Below, in pieces: positions 1 to 12,900 of a stretch of 64,000 nt of DNA; positions within the stretch are counted from its first letter, which is position 1; each line of letters opens with the position of its first letter. Origin of the DNA: Filosporella fistucella (Eukaryota; Ascomycota; Leotiomycetes; Helotiales). The DNA lies in the NCBI GenBank assembly GCA_030077755.1, contig JAQJZZ010000019.1, forward strand, positions 446,501-510,500, written 5' to 3'. The position numbers were made by a program, and so were the translations under genes. Below the pieces are notes generated by a model. That model did not search any database. It saw nothing but the letters and a program-made list of their open reading frames with translations, and was not told where the DNA came from.

Positions 1-3000
1 TGCCACATTGTGCCGACCTGAAGCCGATATAATACCTTTAGCAGCTGTAATCCAGTCAAAAACTGCGGGAAATCCATTCTACATGAGAGAAATGCTGAAC
101 AGTTGTTTTCGAAAGCATTGCATCTATTACGACTATAAGGAATGTGGTTGGTGCTATGATATCGACAGAATTTTTACACAATTTGAAACCAAAAGTTATC
201 ACGATACCCTCAACAGCGAGTTTATTACGAGTCGCCTTAACGAGTTACCTCCTGCTTCAAGGTCTATCCTAGCCTGGGCTTCTCTGGTTGGACATACATT
301 CTCGTTCGAGTTTATTCAGAGACTCTTGAGTGGAGAATTTGACTTTGACGATACAACACCGACCATGGAACTTAGCCACCCATACTCTTTATCCCACTCT
401 CAGCAAGATGCTGTTGAGGGCCTTCAAGCAGCTATTCAGAATTACATCATTGTTGCTACGCAGGATGACGATAGATTCCGCTTCGCTCATGATCGTTATA
501 TGCAGGCAGCTACTACTCTAGGAGAGTGCAATGCACCAAAAATGCACTTCATCATCGCCCAAACTTTACTGAAGTACCACTTCTCTGAAGAAAGATCTCG
601 CTCAACTATTGCTGAGCACATATGTAAATCCATCGATCTCATCAAAGAACGAGTACTCCACAGGCAATCGTTTAGAAAGCTTCTTGCCGACTGTGCTCAA
701 TCTGCTGCAGAAAGTGGTGCCCGACCTACAGCAGCAAGATATTATAAGAATTGCTTTGCGCTGATGCAGAAGAATTTATGGGAAGAAGGATCGCCAGACG
801 TTTATTACGACGAGACTCTTCACTTACATACACGAGCTGCTGAAACATACCTGTACATGGGACAGTACACGGAAGCTAAGAAACTTCTATCGACTGTCTT
901 TGCACATGCTAAGACGCCTATTGATAAAGCCCCAGCATGGGTCATGCAGTCACGAGTTTTCGCTCAGGAAGGTGACTCGTTAGCCTCATTCAGAGCCTTG
1001 AAATCGTGTCTTGCTGCACTCGAGATCAAAGTCGATGATGAGCCAAGTCTTGAGAAATGTGACAAGGAGTTTGAGAGACTTTCCCTTAAGATTCAATCTA
1101 TGGATGCGGATCAGATCATCAATAAGGGCATGGTGAAAGAATCAAATTTTGCTGCCGTCGGTGCAGTCCTGGTTGAAACCATCGGAGCTGCTTTCTGGAC
1201 AGACACCTTGACGTTCTATCAAATGGCTTTGGTCATGGTGAACACACAGATCGAGCTTGGGAGCTTCCCTCAATCCGGAATGGCATACATCCACTTTGCT
1301 ATGATTGCAATTTCCAGGTTTAGCATGATTGAATTTGCTAGCGACATGGGACATATCGCTCGTGCCCTGATGGAGAAGTGGCGCGATCCTTACACTATGG
1401 GTCGAGGTGGTACACTTTACTCTTTATTCGTGGGCCATCTCCAAGTCAGTCTCCAAGAGTCCTTGGCACAATTGGAAGGTGCGCTCGAATATGCGATCCA
1501 GGCAGGAGATAGGATATCAACCATTCTGAATTTTGGTCTCGTGGGCAACTTGAAATTCTTTGCTTCTGAGAATTTGATGGAGTTAGAAGCCTTCTTGCAC
1601 TATGGTTGCGAAGAGGTTCCAGACTGGAATTCAGATACTCGTGGTGGCACTATGGCAATTGCAGTCCGACAAGTATGCCGTGCTCTGCAAGGACGGACCT
1701 TCACTGCAGATCCTCTGGAAATCCTGAGCGATGAAACACACAATTCTTTGATATACAAAGCCTGGTTGAGAGAAACAATGGATGATCCTAGCCGGCCGCT
1801 TGTCCTTTATGAAGGCATCGAAATTGCTCCCCTGTTCTTGTATGGCCATTACACCAGGGCAGTAGAGGTAGGCAATTCTTGCCTTGAGAACGTTAACCTT
1901 TTGTGGTCTGCCCGGAACACTCGGTTTATTTATTTCATCCAAGGCTTATCTCTTGCTGGTTCGATGTGGGAAAAGCTTCAGAGTCCGCGAAGGGCTGTGA
2001 ACAAAGGTACCAATGGAAAGCAAGTTGACTTGCCAGGCCAGCAGAACGAGGAGAGTCTCCGTGAAGAATTGGCGCATGTTTTAAAGCAAGTCAAGGACTT
2101 TAAGAAGAAGATTGAGGCGTGGCAAACAGTCAACGATGTTAATTACCTTGCTTGGTCAACAATTCTGGCTGCTCAGATAGCTGAGATGGAAGGTCAACAC
2201 GGCACCGCCCTGAGCTTATACGAAAAGGCTCTGGATCATGCGGAAGCCCATGACTTCTTGTTTGAAGAAGCTCTGGGTAATTATCTTCAAGCAGGGTTCT
2301 TCTTACGAACTGGTTCCAAACGGTCGGCTAGAGCATCACTTCATGAAGCGACCTTACTGTACCGCAGTTTCGGAGCTCTAGGAGTCGCAAAGCATATTGA
2401 AGATGAGCACAGCCTTCTCTTACAGGGTCCGACAAGGAATGAGAGATATGCAGATGCAGGCGTTCAAACAGACTTTGCTGGTGACTCAGCTGAGGTTCAG
2501 TATCGGACATTAGAAGGTGACGAGGACGATGCTCGACAACAAACTCGTGCTCTCATTACTGAGACCAAAGGAGACCGTATTGGTGCATGGCAAGGAGGTT
2601 CCGCACGTCCTGATGCTGGATCTGGCCTACCTGCCTTGGATATGTTAGATCTGACCTCCATCCTTGAAAGCTCACAGGTTATTTCAAGTGTATTGCAGGT
2701 TGATCAGCTTCTAAAGACTATGTGTGAGATCATTTTGCAGAATTGTGGTGGACTTGCAACATCTGCGGCAATCGTCGTTGAGGAGGATGATCCTGTTGGA
2801 TGGAGCATTGCTGCAAGTGGTGATCCTGAAAAAGGAGCAGTCGCGCATATTCCTGGACTTCCTTTGCCTGAAACAGCACTTGTAGCCGAAAACGTTATTC
2901 TTTACACTACACGCTTCCGGGAAACTGTCTTCATACCTGACCTAATCCACGATGAGAGATTCAGCAACGTTACAGGGGCATGGGCTGCTCGCAATCCGTT

Positions 3001-4999
3001 AGGAAAATCTGTCATTGCAATTCCCATCTGCCATGGTGTCAAGCCACTTCTGGGTGTTCTTTATCTTGAAGGCGAACCGAATGCATTTACAGATCGCAAT
3101 TTGACTGTTCTTCAACTGCTCGTCAACCAGATTGGTATCAGCTACTCGAATGCTCTTACGCTCAAGGAGGTCGAGAAGGTCTCTGCATTCAACAACTCTA
3201 TGGTTGACGTTCAGAAGAAAGCTCTTGAGAAAGCTCTGGATGCGGAGAAACAGGCTAATGCAGCGAAGGCGGAAGCACTCAGAAATGTGCACCTGGCTGA
3301 GGAAGCGGCTAAAGCAAAATCAATCTTCTTAGCCAATGTCTCTCATGAGCTTAGGACACCACTCAACGGTGTGATTGGAAATTCAGAGTTACTCAGAGAC
3401 AGCGAGCTTACCAAAGACCAAGCAGAGATGGCGGATTCCATTCGCGTGTCAGCAGATCTTCTGCTCACTGTCATCAACGACATTCTTGATTTTTCGAAGA
3501 TGGAAGCAGACAAGATGGAACTTTATATTGTTGCTTTCAGGGCCGACGAAATGATGAGAGAGGTCTTTCGGTCTGTTTCTTACAGCAACCGAGATAAGAA
3601 GAACGTCAAGAATGTCGAGATCTTGCAGGATATCAATCTCCCACAGAGTTTGATCTTTGGTGATCCAGTCCGGCTGCATCAGGTGCTTGGAAATCTTGTA
3701 TCAAACAGTCTTAAGTTCACCGAGAATGGGTCAATCACAATTGGTGCTAAGACTGATATGGAGACGAAGGATGAAGTCAAATTGACTTTCTGGGTGAAGG
3801 ATACCGGGATTGGTATTCCACCTCAGCAACTTGTCAAGCTCTTCAAACCTTTCAGTCAAGCAGATGCCTCTACTGCTCGCAAATACGGTGGAAGTGGTCT
3901 TGGACTCAGTATTTGCAAGTCTCTGATTGAGTCTATGATGGGTGGTCGAATCGAGCTCGAGAGTATTGAAGGCCAAGGGACACTTGCATGGTTCTCTGTG
4001 ACCTTTCCGAAAGCAAAAGAAGCGGCGGCAGGAGATTGTCAAAATGTCAATGATCACCATGATCCAATGGCCAACCACGCAGAGTCTGATTCATACACGC
4101 CATATATGCACTTCTCGCACATTCCTCGAGACCAATTACGCATTTGCATTGCAGAAGATAACCCAGTCAACAAGAAGATTGCAGTGCAATTCATGCAAAA
4201 GCTTGGATTCAAATACGTCGATGCTTATGATAATGGTCTCCAAGCCGTTGAAGGCTTACGCGCTAAAGCTAAAGAGGGAACTCCTTACCACATCGTACTG
4301 ATGGATGTCCAAATGCCTGTGCTAGATGGCTATGAAGCTACGAAACTTCTTCGCAGAGATCCTATCGAAGCTGTGCGTGGTGTGCTCGTTATAGCTATGA
4401 CTGCCTCGGCTATCCAAGGTGATAGGGAAAAGTGTCTCGAATCGGGAATGAATGATTACCTAGCGAAACCCGTTCGATCGAATGTGCTGAAGAAGAAGCT
4501 AGATCAATATATTCAACAGGTAAGCTTGTCCTCCGTAAATATCTCACGCATTTTCCAAGTATATACTAATGGATCACAGCCACCATTACCTACACCAAAT
4601 CTCCAAGCAGAAGCCCGAAAAGTAGCCACCACCGTACTGCGTGAAATGAACGGGTCTTCTCCCTCTCTTTCCCCTGGTCCCGACTCTGGAGCCGCTACAC
4701 CTGTCCCTTCAAGAGTGGGAAATAACACTACCCCACCCGCAATTCCTTCACGAACCAATCTCAGAGCAGTCAGTCCCGCCAAGGCGGTAAATGGTATCAA
4801 TGTCAATGTTTCTAGTGCGAAAGTGCTAGATGAAGATCTTAGTCCTAGAAGTTTACCGACGAGGTTCCTAGATGTAGAAGCTTCTAAATGTCTTAATGGT
4901 GACGGTCCCGTAAATGGGGATTCTGTTGTAGGCAAGGGCGGCTTAGTTGATGCGAAAGAAAAAGAGAAAGGAAAGGGGAAAGAGAGAGGGAAGAAGTGA
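1..4999 (+). CDS. Hybrid histidine kinase, group X type (5'-truncated by window edge)
   Basis: Sensor kinase of the fungal multistep phosphorelay, 3' portion only. The frame is open from base 2, and codon 1 at base 8 is TTG, so the true start lies upstream. Counting from base 8: an ATPase/TPR-like helical region (to about 850), a GAF domain (about 885-1050), a short coiled coil, HisKA with phosphoacceptor His in SHELRTPL (about 1113), a HATPase with N box (about 1224), DTGIGI and GGSGLGL motifs, and a receiver with Asp in LMDVQMP (about 1433) and Lys in LAKPV. The order ATPase-GAF-HisKA-HATPase-REC matches Catlett group X (Chk1/Mak-like) kinases, which normally begin with a Ser/Thr-kinase-like domain; that part is outside the window. 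A likely 60-nt in-frame intron sits at 4520-4579, just after the receiver. The tail is Ser/Pro-rich and ends in a KEKGKGK-type basic stretch. Confidence 0.93.
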   Translation, partial: ATLCRPEADIIPLAAVIQSKTAGNPFYMREMLNSCFRKHCIYYDYKECGWCYDIDRIFTQFETKSYHDTLNSEFITSRLNELPPASRSILAWASLVGHTFSFEFIQRLLSGEFDFDDTTPTMELSHPYSLSHSQQDAVEGLQAAIQNYIIVATQDDDRFRFAHDRYMQAATTLGECNAPKMHFIIAQTLLKYHFSEERSRSTIAEHICKSIDLIKERVLHRQSFRKLLADCAQSAAESGARPTAARYYKNCFALMQKNLWEEGSPDVYYDETLHLHTRAAETYLYMGQYTEAKKLLSTVFAHAKTPIDKAPAWVMQSRVFAQEGDSLASFRALKSCLAALEIKVDDEPSLEKCDKEFERLSLKIQSMDADQIINKGMVKESNFAAVGAVLVETIGAAFWTDTLTFYQMALVMVNTQIELGSFPQSGMAYIHFAMIAISRFSMIEFASDMGHIARALMEKWRDPYTMGRGGTLYSLFVGHLQVSLQESLAQLEGALEYAIQAGDRISTILNFGLVGNLKFFASENLMELEAFLHYGCEEVPDWNSDTRGGTMAIAVRQVCRALQGRTFTADPLEILSDETHNSLIYKAWLRETMDDPSRPLVLYEGIEIAPLFLYGHYTRAVEVGNSCLENVNLLWSARNTRFIYFIQGLSLAGSMWEKLQSPRRAVNKGTNGKQVDLPGQQNEESLREELAHVLKQVKDFKKKIEAWQTVNDVNYLAWSTILAAQIAEMEGQHGTALSLYEKALDHAEAHDFLFEEALGNYLQAGFFLRTGSKRSARASLHEATLLYRSFGALGVAKHIEDEHSLLLQGPTRNERYADAGVQTDFAGDSAEVQYRTLEGDEDDARQQTRALITETKGDRIGAWQGGSARPDAGSGLPALDMLDLTSILESSQVISSVLQVDQLLKTMCEIILQNCGGLATSAAIVVEEDDPVGWSIAASGDPEKGAVAHIPGLPLPETALVAENVILYTTRFRETVFIPDLIHDERFSNVTGAWAARNPLGKSVIAIPICHGVKPLLGVLYLEGEPNAFTDRNLTVLQLLVNQIGISYSNALTLKEVEKVSAFNNSMVDVQKKALEKALDAEKQANAAKAEALRNVHLAEEAAKAKSIFLANVSHELRTPLNGVIGNSELLRDSELTKDQAEMADSIRVSADLLLTVINDILDFSKMEADKMELYIVAFRADEMMREVFRSVSYSNRDKKNVKNVEILQDINLPQSLIFGDPVRLHQVLGNLVSNSLKFTENGSITIGAKTDMETKDEVKLTFWVKDTGIGIPPQQLVKLFKPFSQADASTARKYGGSGLGLSICKSLIESMMGGRIELESIEGQGTLAWFSVTFPKAKEAAAGDCQNVNDHHDPMANHAESDSYTPYMHFSHIPRDQLRICIAEDNPVNKKIAVQFMQKLGFKYVDAYDNGLQAVEGLRAKAKEGTPYHIVLMDVQMPVLDGYEATKLLRRDPIEAVRGVLVIAMTASAIQGDREKCLESGMNDYLAKPVRSNVLKKKLDQYIQQVSLSSVNISRIFQVYTNGSQPPLPTPNLQAEARKVATTVLREMNGSSPSLSPGPDSGAATPVPSRVGNNTTPPAIPSRTNLRAVSPAKAVNGINVNVSSAKVLDEDLSPRSLPTRFLDVEASKCLNGDGPVNGDSVVGKGGLVDAKEKEKGKGKERGKK
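4520..4579 (+). other. Probable stop-free 60-nt intron in the histidine kinase
   Basis: The segment starts GTAAGC after CAACAG, carries a branch-like TACTAAT at 4564-4570 and ends CACAG. It is phase 0, 60 nt long (a multiple of three) and has no stop in frame, so the ORF reads straight through as 20 extra residues. Splicing joins the receiver's last helix to the Pro/Ser-rich tail. An ORF-only prediction would wrongly include it. Confidence 0.8.
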
Positions 5000-5530
5000 T
5001 ATCCCTCCTTCTCACCGTCTCTCATCGTCACAACAACCACTTTACCAACAAACACAAAGAACCAACGAACCGACTTCACAATCTCCTCTCTCATATTTCA
5101 CCCTCCCAGCGTCTTCTACAATATATTTCCTACGTCTAGTCACATATAGCAATCATATTTTCCTTATATGGGCGGTGTTGGGGATCTCGGAGGAGGGACG
5201 GAGGCATGTACACAAAGGCCAACATTTGAGAGGAGCGGGAAGGATAGGAAAGGAAACAGAGAGTTGATTTTTCTCATTAGCGTGGCGTCAGGGGTCTCTT
5301 TTTTTCGCTTCTGCGTGGTTGGGAGGTGTTTGCGGTGTGCGATCGTTGGGTTGTGGTAGGTGGGTAGGGTTTGGTGGATTGTGAAGGGAGGGGAGAGATG
5401 GGGAGGGAAGGGGAGGCGATACCATAGTTGAGGTTTGGAGTTAGAAAGACATGGAGATGGAGACAATGGCCGGTTGTATGTAGAAGATAAGATGAGAAAT
5501 GTGATGATATGATATGACCCAGCCACTAAA
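5000..5530. other. 3' flank of the histidine kinase; no gene seen
   Basis: This follows the stop codon and probably contains the 3' UTR. Purine-rich G/A tracts (about 5200-5460) create antisense ORFs of about 120 codons with low-complexity Ser/Pro translations, which I do not consider genes. Confidence 0.6.
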
Positions 5531-6960
5531 TTTTTTGATATTCTCTTTTATAATTTTGTATAGTATCCATAATTGAGACGAATCCCATAGTCATACTATC
5601 CCCATAATGGCCTCGTGACTATCAATCACTCTTTTTACGTTATAGAGTATGAATAGATAGAGGGTATAGCTAAGTAATACAGTTATTTCACATAGTCAGT
5701 GTAGCGTATCCATCAGATTATTGACATCCACTAGGGAAGCGAGGAATTTTCTCTATTAAAATTGAGTGGAGAGAAAGTTTGAGATAATTATATAAGGGAT
5801 ATTGAATAACTGATATTTGAACTCCTCCATATCCTTATTCTATATCTGTTATCTGTATCTCTATCTCTCTCGTCACTCAATCTTTATTACACGATGCATG
5901 TCTTTTAACATTCATAGATTTCATACCGTGATAGAAGTTTTGCAATAGGAGTTTTCCCTCCAGAGATACACATCTGTCTAAATTTCCTCTTACCAAAGAG
6001 GAGGAGATGAGCTATAACTTATACGACATTAAAGAGAATATACAAAATACCAACCAAGACTGACATATTAATACTATACCACTAAATTCTCCTTTGAAAT
6101 AAAGGATAAGGTGAGAGTGGTGATTATAGAATAAAAGTATTTCTGCTAACGAGGAACTATAATAATATAGCTACTATAGACAGCAAAGGGAGTTAATAGT
6201 TAGTAGAAGAGCGTGATATATTTCTATTCTCAAAACTTTCATTTATTTTATTTCGAAATTCCTAGGTTAAAGTGCAAAGGTTTCAGAGTGAGAGGAACTA
6301 GACAAGGCATAACACGTGGAAGCATACAAGGTGAGGACGTGAGAACTGTTATATTTAGATATTATTTCGAGAGCATAAGTATAAGAACGGAGAAGGAAAG
6401 TAAGGAAACAAAAATACTATTCTCGAAGAAATGACGAAAGGTGAGGGGAAGGTATTAAGAGGAATTATGATGTTGTTTATACTATTTGACCTATATTTCC
6501 AGGATCCATGATCCATTGATCTAAACAATAGAGAGAGAGTCTAGAGATGTATCTTGTAACGTGTTGGAGAGCATTTAAGAAGTGAGTGGAGATAATATGA
6601 TTAAGATGAGGTAAAAGAGGAGTTTGACTTGATATCTTTTCAGAAAGACAGCTTATAACATAAGGGGCGTCATTGCAGAAAATAATCTTGAAGTGCGTAA
6701 AGATGTTAGAGAATATACAAATAAAAACCGGAAGGGGGTGTATATTATTCAAATATACTGTAGTAGGTGTGAGGAGGAGATGTTTAAATCGGTTAAAGTC
6801 GAATAAGCGCACAAGACGAATTCGCTCGAATTCGACAAAGGTATTCATTTATAGGAGAAGTATCCTAAATTCAAGAAATAAATATTCTAAAGCAGATGGC
6901 ATTGATGAGAGGTGTAAAGTGATTTTGAGGACTTAGGCATCGCTTTTTCCTTCTCAGATT
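5531..6960. other. AT-rich gene-free block
   Basis: Base composition shifts here to clearly AT-rich with many TA steps and stop codons in all frames. No ORF has a recognisable domain. This is compatible with an old RIP-mutated or decayed repeat, but I see no terminal repeats or family signature, so that remains inference. Confidence 0.5.
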
Positions 6961-9900
6961 CACACAAAAGATCGTTTATAAGTTTCCCAATAGAAAATCA
7001 GTCATAGCAACACTTTCAATCATAAATTGGAGGCATCATAATTCTGCGCCCTCGACATGACACATGTTATCACCCACATAATACTTTCTCACGTTGTATT
7101 ATCTTCACCTCCGCTATAGGGAGCATACCCCACCTCACACTCACACCTCAAATGCCGTAGTGGCGTGATATATACCTTTCCTCCCCAAAAAAATAAAAAG
7201 CTGACGCGTCATCGTCGACTTCCTATGACTGGTAGAAACTCATCGTGGAAAGTTCCGAGTATGTCTGCAGATTCGTGATATGGTTATTCCGCTCCAAGCG
7301 ACCCGTGCTCCAGCTTTTGGAGGATGAGATCGTGACATGGGAGACCTGGGAATATGCACACTTTTCGGGATCCCTTCGATGAATGACTAATTGGAGAATC
7401 TTGAGATTTTGGGGTACTGGAGGGAATTAGGCATTTTGAACTTAGGAAATTTACGTTTCAGTTCAAGTGAGCTGAATTACATTGATCTCGTGGTAGAGAA
7501 TGAAGGGAAGGAGAGTAGGGACTACCTAGTCAATTTCGAACCCTCTGCTTCATGAATTATCTGAAAAGTCGTCGACTTCAGTAGGAACCAAGGAGGACAA
7601 GCAGCTCAAGATGAACTTACAAACCTCGATATCTAGACCAATCCAAAAGGAAGCCTGAAAAGCCTCAAGATAGATCCAAACAGAGGATGCTCCAAAAAAG
7701 ACCTTGTCCACCGGGAATCCCCCTTGTCCATCTGCCTTACAGTATAAAACGACGCATAGAATGATGCCGTACAGAAGACAAGGATGCAAGTCATAAATGA
7801 CCACGAATCTCCAAAGTACAGCGCTTTGTAATGGATTATGGAGCAGCCAAGTCCTTATAGAACACTCTCCTGCAAGCCAAACACTTATTCTGACAAGCTA
7901 AGATGTCAAAAATGTCTTAAATACTTAGCAGATATCTGATTTTGTTCGCTAGAAAGCCGCAAGACTGATATCAGGTGCCTGGACCTGAGCTTGCATGAGT
8001 CATGTGACATGGACACTGACCTGACTTTTCAGCTCTGGTAAGCCATTTTGTGAGGCTTGGGCCTGGAACCGATTGGACTGTGTCCTTGTCCCTTATGCAG
8101 AAGGATAATCCATACCCCATTCTATTAAAATGAAGCCATCGTGACATCCCGAAAAGACTACAGAATACAACTATCAACAATATACAGCACACCGTCCAGC
8201 CCCGTGAGCAATTATTTTGATCCTCTCCAGCTCTCTTCGAAAGTTCTCGGAGACAGGCACTTCAGCTTGTCAGTGCTAAAAGGTTAGTCTTACCTGCTCC
8301 GAGCCTGGACGCAACTTCTGTCCAGTCTGAACCTGTAGCGCCGGACTTTGTATCGGTGGCTTGTAGAAGGTTTATGGTAGCGAAGTGAGGCGTCTCGACT
8401 TGCCCTACAGACATGTGGCTTCTCGCCCTGACCTTGCTCCGAAGAGGGATTTGACAGTGGCGCAGGCGAAGAGTTGCCAGATCTACCAAATTTGGCAGAT
8501 CGCTTCTCTCTTCGTCGTTACATTAAGATACAAAGAGGGTGTGGTGCCGTGGTATGGTGGGTAGAAAGCCCGGAACAAGGCTGCCGTTCTTCTCGTTCTA
8601 GAATAAAAGGGTTTGAGCGTGGCTTGGCCAATCATTTTCCAGGGTTAGATCTGATCATGGCTACGTATCGATAAGAGTAGGTAGGACCGCTCGGACTGGG
8701 AGGTGTGGCGCACCACGCCCGTTCGTCACCAGAGTCAGAAGTTGGAATCATCCCTCCCTTTCTCTGTCTCTACCGGAATTGTCGGCCAGAATACCGCATT
8801 CCAGGTCAAGATCCACACAGCAGGTTTGCGAGCCGAAAAAGACTTGTCACCAAGTCATTCTTCCTTGGGAAACATAACCAAATGAAGCAGCTGGGCCGCT
8901 GTGAAAAAACTTGAAAAAGTAGTCCAAGAACTCGGAACGAATTCCAAGTTCTTGGTCGCGAAATCGGGAACCCTGGGAATTGATCTGCAAATGTGTATGC
9001 CGGAGACCGTGGCAACAAGGATTATCACACATGGTGAGCATGGACCGAGCTCGACCGACCCGCCCGGAGTCACCAGGAACAAAGATCGCAGCAATCACTA
9101 CCCTTGATATTGGGTGAGACATTTCTCCGAGTCTGCGGTTCAGATCTGTTTGGCAGAGGATCGCCCAGTTGTGCTGCAAACGGGCGGGATGATTTGCTGA
9201 AGAATGCTGCTATTTTGCCACAAAAGGGTCAGAAGGGTCGTTGACGCGAATTGGGATCGACATGAGGCGGCCAGTATGGAAGCTGCACGCGCTGTCAAAC
9301 GTTTTCGCTTCTGCAAAGCATCAAGAGGTCATGGCAAATCGTCTCGACTTGCAATGTAGATCAATTTATTTCTGTCGAATAGTTCTCCTGGGAGTTTAGG
9401 AGTCTGATCTTTTGACTTTACAATTAGCTGGTGCGGCACAGCTGAAGAGTAACGTTGGGCGAGTAACCTCGCACCCAAATATCTTTCTTACCACTCGAGT
9501 TTGTGAGTGGTCAATTTTCATGAGTTCGGAAATAGAGCTGTTTCTCTGCATCCAGAGCTTGGTTAAGCACTCGTATCTTAGCCAGCAATTAAATATCCGA
9601 TTGGACCTTCCACGCAGTCACCGCCTGTTGAAGTTAAGACTCCAAAGCCTCTTTGTTGTAAGACATGTTTAAAGGAATTTAGGCATTTAGGCAATGCTCC
9701 ATTAGGAGAGTTTTATGCTTCGGTCAGCCAGCCTTGGAGCATCAGATTAGATCTGCATCGTGAATATACAGTGATACATGCATTATCAATCTATGATGTT
9801 TACACAACATCTATCGGATTCCCCGGGCCGTGTCTGACCGAAAGCTGTCACTCGGCGTGTTGAAAAAAGCCACTGCAGATCAGATGGACATTAGGGCTGG

Positions 9901-12900
9901 CCTTTGATATGTTGCTGACCATTTCGTCCCCTAGCTTTCGTGGAACACTGTGCAAACTCTGCTGATCTTGGAGACTACTGACACAAGGCATCAATTTCCA
10001 CAAGAAGAAACAAAAACAAAAGAAAGGGGACTTCGAGCTTCCAGATATGGCATGAGCAATGACACATTTAATGTAGTCTCCCGTGACATGACGTTGGAAG
10101 ATGATCCCCAACCGTTGCGGCGCGAGGTAGCTGAAATGGCCAATTAAGAACTGTTTTCCCAAGGGAGACAAACCACACGGCTGGGGGTGAGCCAGTCGAA
10201 GGACCAATACGAGATGATTTTCCTTCCCCATTACCGGCCAGCTGGCACGGCCAATGCTCCTTTGGAAATATGTGAATTATTTGCGACTCATAGACAACCA
10301 GCGGACCTCGTACGATGTAACTTTCAGCCAAAGAAAGCCAGAACCAGGCCACGGTCTCCAGTTACTGTGTTAGCTTCAAGTTCGGTGTTTGAAACTTTCT
10401 GCAAGCCAGTGGCGCTCTGTCAGCCCTTCGGGAAAGGTGCAGCAAATTGGACCTCATGTTTTGAGATGTCACTGGCCGATACTTGGACTTTTATTGGAAA
10501 CTCCTGAATTTCGAATGGCATAATTTACTTCAAGGGCTTATCTGATGGCTTTTAGTTAGTTATGACGATTTTACAGAAATGTTTGAAGATATGGAGAATT
10601 ATTGAGGGGTCAAACCGTGAATTGTACCTAACAGACAGACTAAATAAACTTCCCGTTATGGATTTGGGTTGAAGCGCCCGCCGTCCGGTCATAACAAAAT
10701 GCGACTTTGAAAAGCGATCTTGGACTGAAGATTAGCACTGTGCGTTCGTACCTTCTACTCTGAGAAACTAAGCAGAATCACTTGTGCAGAGAAATATTGA
10801 TTGGCGTTGCGCTATTGGTGATGATTGATTTGAGTTGATTTGAGTTGAGTCCCCTAAAGCTCAGCCTCGGACGCAGCGAGATGTTGAATGTGGACTCGTG
10901 GTGGAAGCTTCGTTGAAATCACAAAATTACATTTCCTATGACATGGGCACAGCATGCCTGGAGTTCTGTTGTGGTTTGGCATGGCTATAGGCTGACGAGC
11001 ATTGCCTCGTGGATCGACTATTGACACCCGATAAGGACCGAAACAAGAGTATTGTCTATGAGTGAAAGCATTACAGTGTAATGGGGCTGAATACTTTCTT
11101 GAGACATGATTTCTGTCGCTCAACTGTTCATTGGGGTTGGTTGGCTAGATGTGCGACTGAATAAGTAACATTCTGGACAATCGAAGATGCCTAGCTGCAT
11201 GGCTGAATACCTGCCTACCATTGTGAAGCCTGACGGGTTGTAAATCGATTGCCAATCGGGACTAGAATATCGTAATATGGAGGTTTTGGAGTTCGGGCGG
11301 AAAGTTGGTGAGACTCGAGGCGATTGTTCACCGCCGCAGCTATCCGAAAAAGGAAGCATGAGTACGGAGGTACTGCAGATATGGATGTGAAGGGAGGTAA
11401 CTCAGACCACAACAACACAACACAATTCCAAGGTACGTACCTTGCCGTCTCCAAGAACTCGAACCCCTCCCTTCTTTCATTGCTCCCGAACCTCTCGCTC
11501 CCAACGCCGCAGCCAATTACCACCTAACGGCCTCAAACACTCCATCAGTCAGCTCCGAGGAGTGCAGATTACCTGCCTACATTTCCTTAATATTGCGGTA
11601 ATCTTGAACCACAAGGCTGGCCTGTTGTGGACACAAATTCGTGTGGCATGGCGGCGGCCGCAAATGAGTGAAGCTCCTTCATCTTGAGACTCCACAGGCA
11701 TCACATCACACAAGATCACAAGATAGAGGGAGATGGGAGGAAAGAAGAACGAGGAAATCAGTGGCCCTCTTCCGACCTCTGTAGCCGCACCATCTTCAGA
11801 ATCTTCCGTACTCGTTCCGAACATCAATGACAGAACGGCCCTACCATGTTCCAGCCGCACTGCCACTGCAACTACAACGTATAATCTCTCCCTCTTCCAG
11901 CCATGCTCGGCTGGGCGTGAACGGCACGATCGATCCATCGCAGGCCTCGCAGCCTGTGTTACGGAATGGGCGACATGCAGACATTTCGAAGAGTTACAGA
12001 ACTTCCCACTCCAGTTCTTTTTGGCATGTCCAAGAAACGCCATTAAATGAAGCGCAAGCCACACCAAGCCCCGTCTCCGTCTGCATAGCCTGTCCACTGT
12101 CCAGTCTCAGCCAGTTGTTAGCAGGGCATGTTATCAGACCATGCCTGCTCCAGGACCCCGATACTGCATGCCACAACATGGTATTCCATAGGTTGAACCA
12201 GTTCGAGGAAACGCCTTGCAAAGCACTCACAGCATGTATCCCAGAGCACATTCGGTCAAGCAAGCAAGACCTGTAGCGCAACGTCAGACCCCGAGGTACA
12301 TATCACGGGAGTGAAGCTGTCCCAGAGCTTCTGACCCACTGTCGTCAGCAATTGGAAGAGAGTGGAGGACACAAGGCCTGCAGCAGGGAAGAATGCAGCG
12401 TCAACGACTTTGTTCTGCAGTCTCTTGCAGTGCTTGCAAGTTCGCAAGCCTTGACTATTGAAGCATCTTAGGTGCCCATCTATCTAATTGTTCAGGATAC
12501 TGCCATGTCGATGTGCCCAACCATATGTAAGTTTTATATTGCTGTACAAGAGCAGTTCCTCGCCAGATGGAAACATGGTATCTCTGCCCTGCTGGAATTG
12601 TGGACGGTGATTTCACTTCATCATTTAGGATTTGATTGACTGGAGAAGGTTTGGTCCTTTCATACCGGAGACTGCGTGGCTTACGTTTCTTCTTATGTCG
12701 TCTTGAAGGTTTGGCGAAGCAGAGGACCCTGTTGAAGAACAGTGATTGGGTCTAGGCCAAAGGGGGGGGAAGGGAATTCGGCGAGAAGATCGTCTTTTGT
12801 TGTTTCACAGCGCAGGAATTGACGGTGCTAGGCGAACGCTTAAAATCCGGGAGATCGAGCCAGTCCCGAAGAGGTGTGGGCGGTGAATATCCCTTCGTTG

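Noticed and set aside
4513..5094. 193-codon antisense ORF at the end of the group X kinase
   Set aside because: It is a low-complexity mirror of the Ser/Pro-rich coding tail and the purine-rich 3' flank.
7529..7545. Minus-strand GGGTTCGAAAT, a B-box-like motif
   Set aside because: There is no A box and no acceptor stem; taken as a chance match.
11549..12276. Overlapping ORFs of 100-180 codons on both strands
   Set aside because: None has a domain or a plausible splice chain, and the two strands are equally open.
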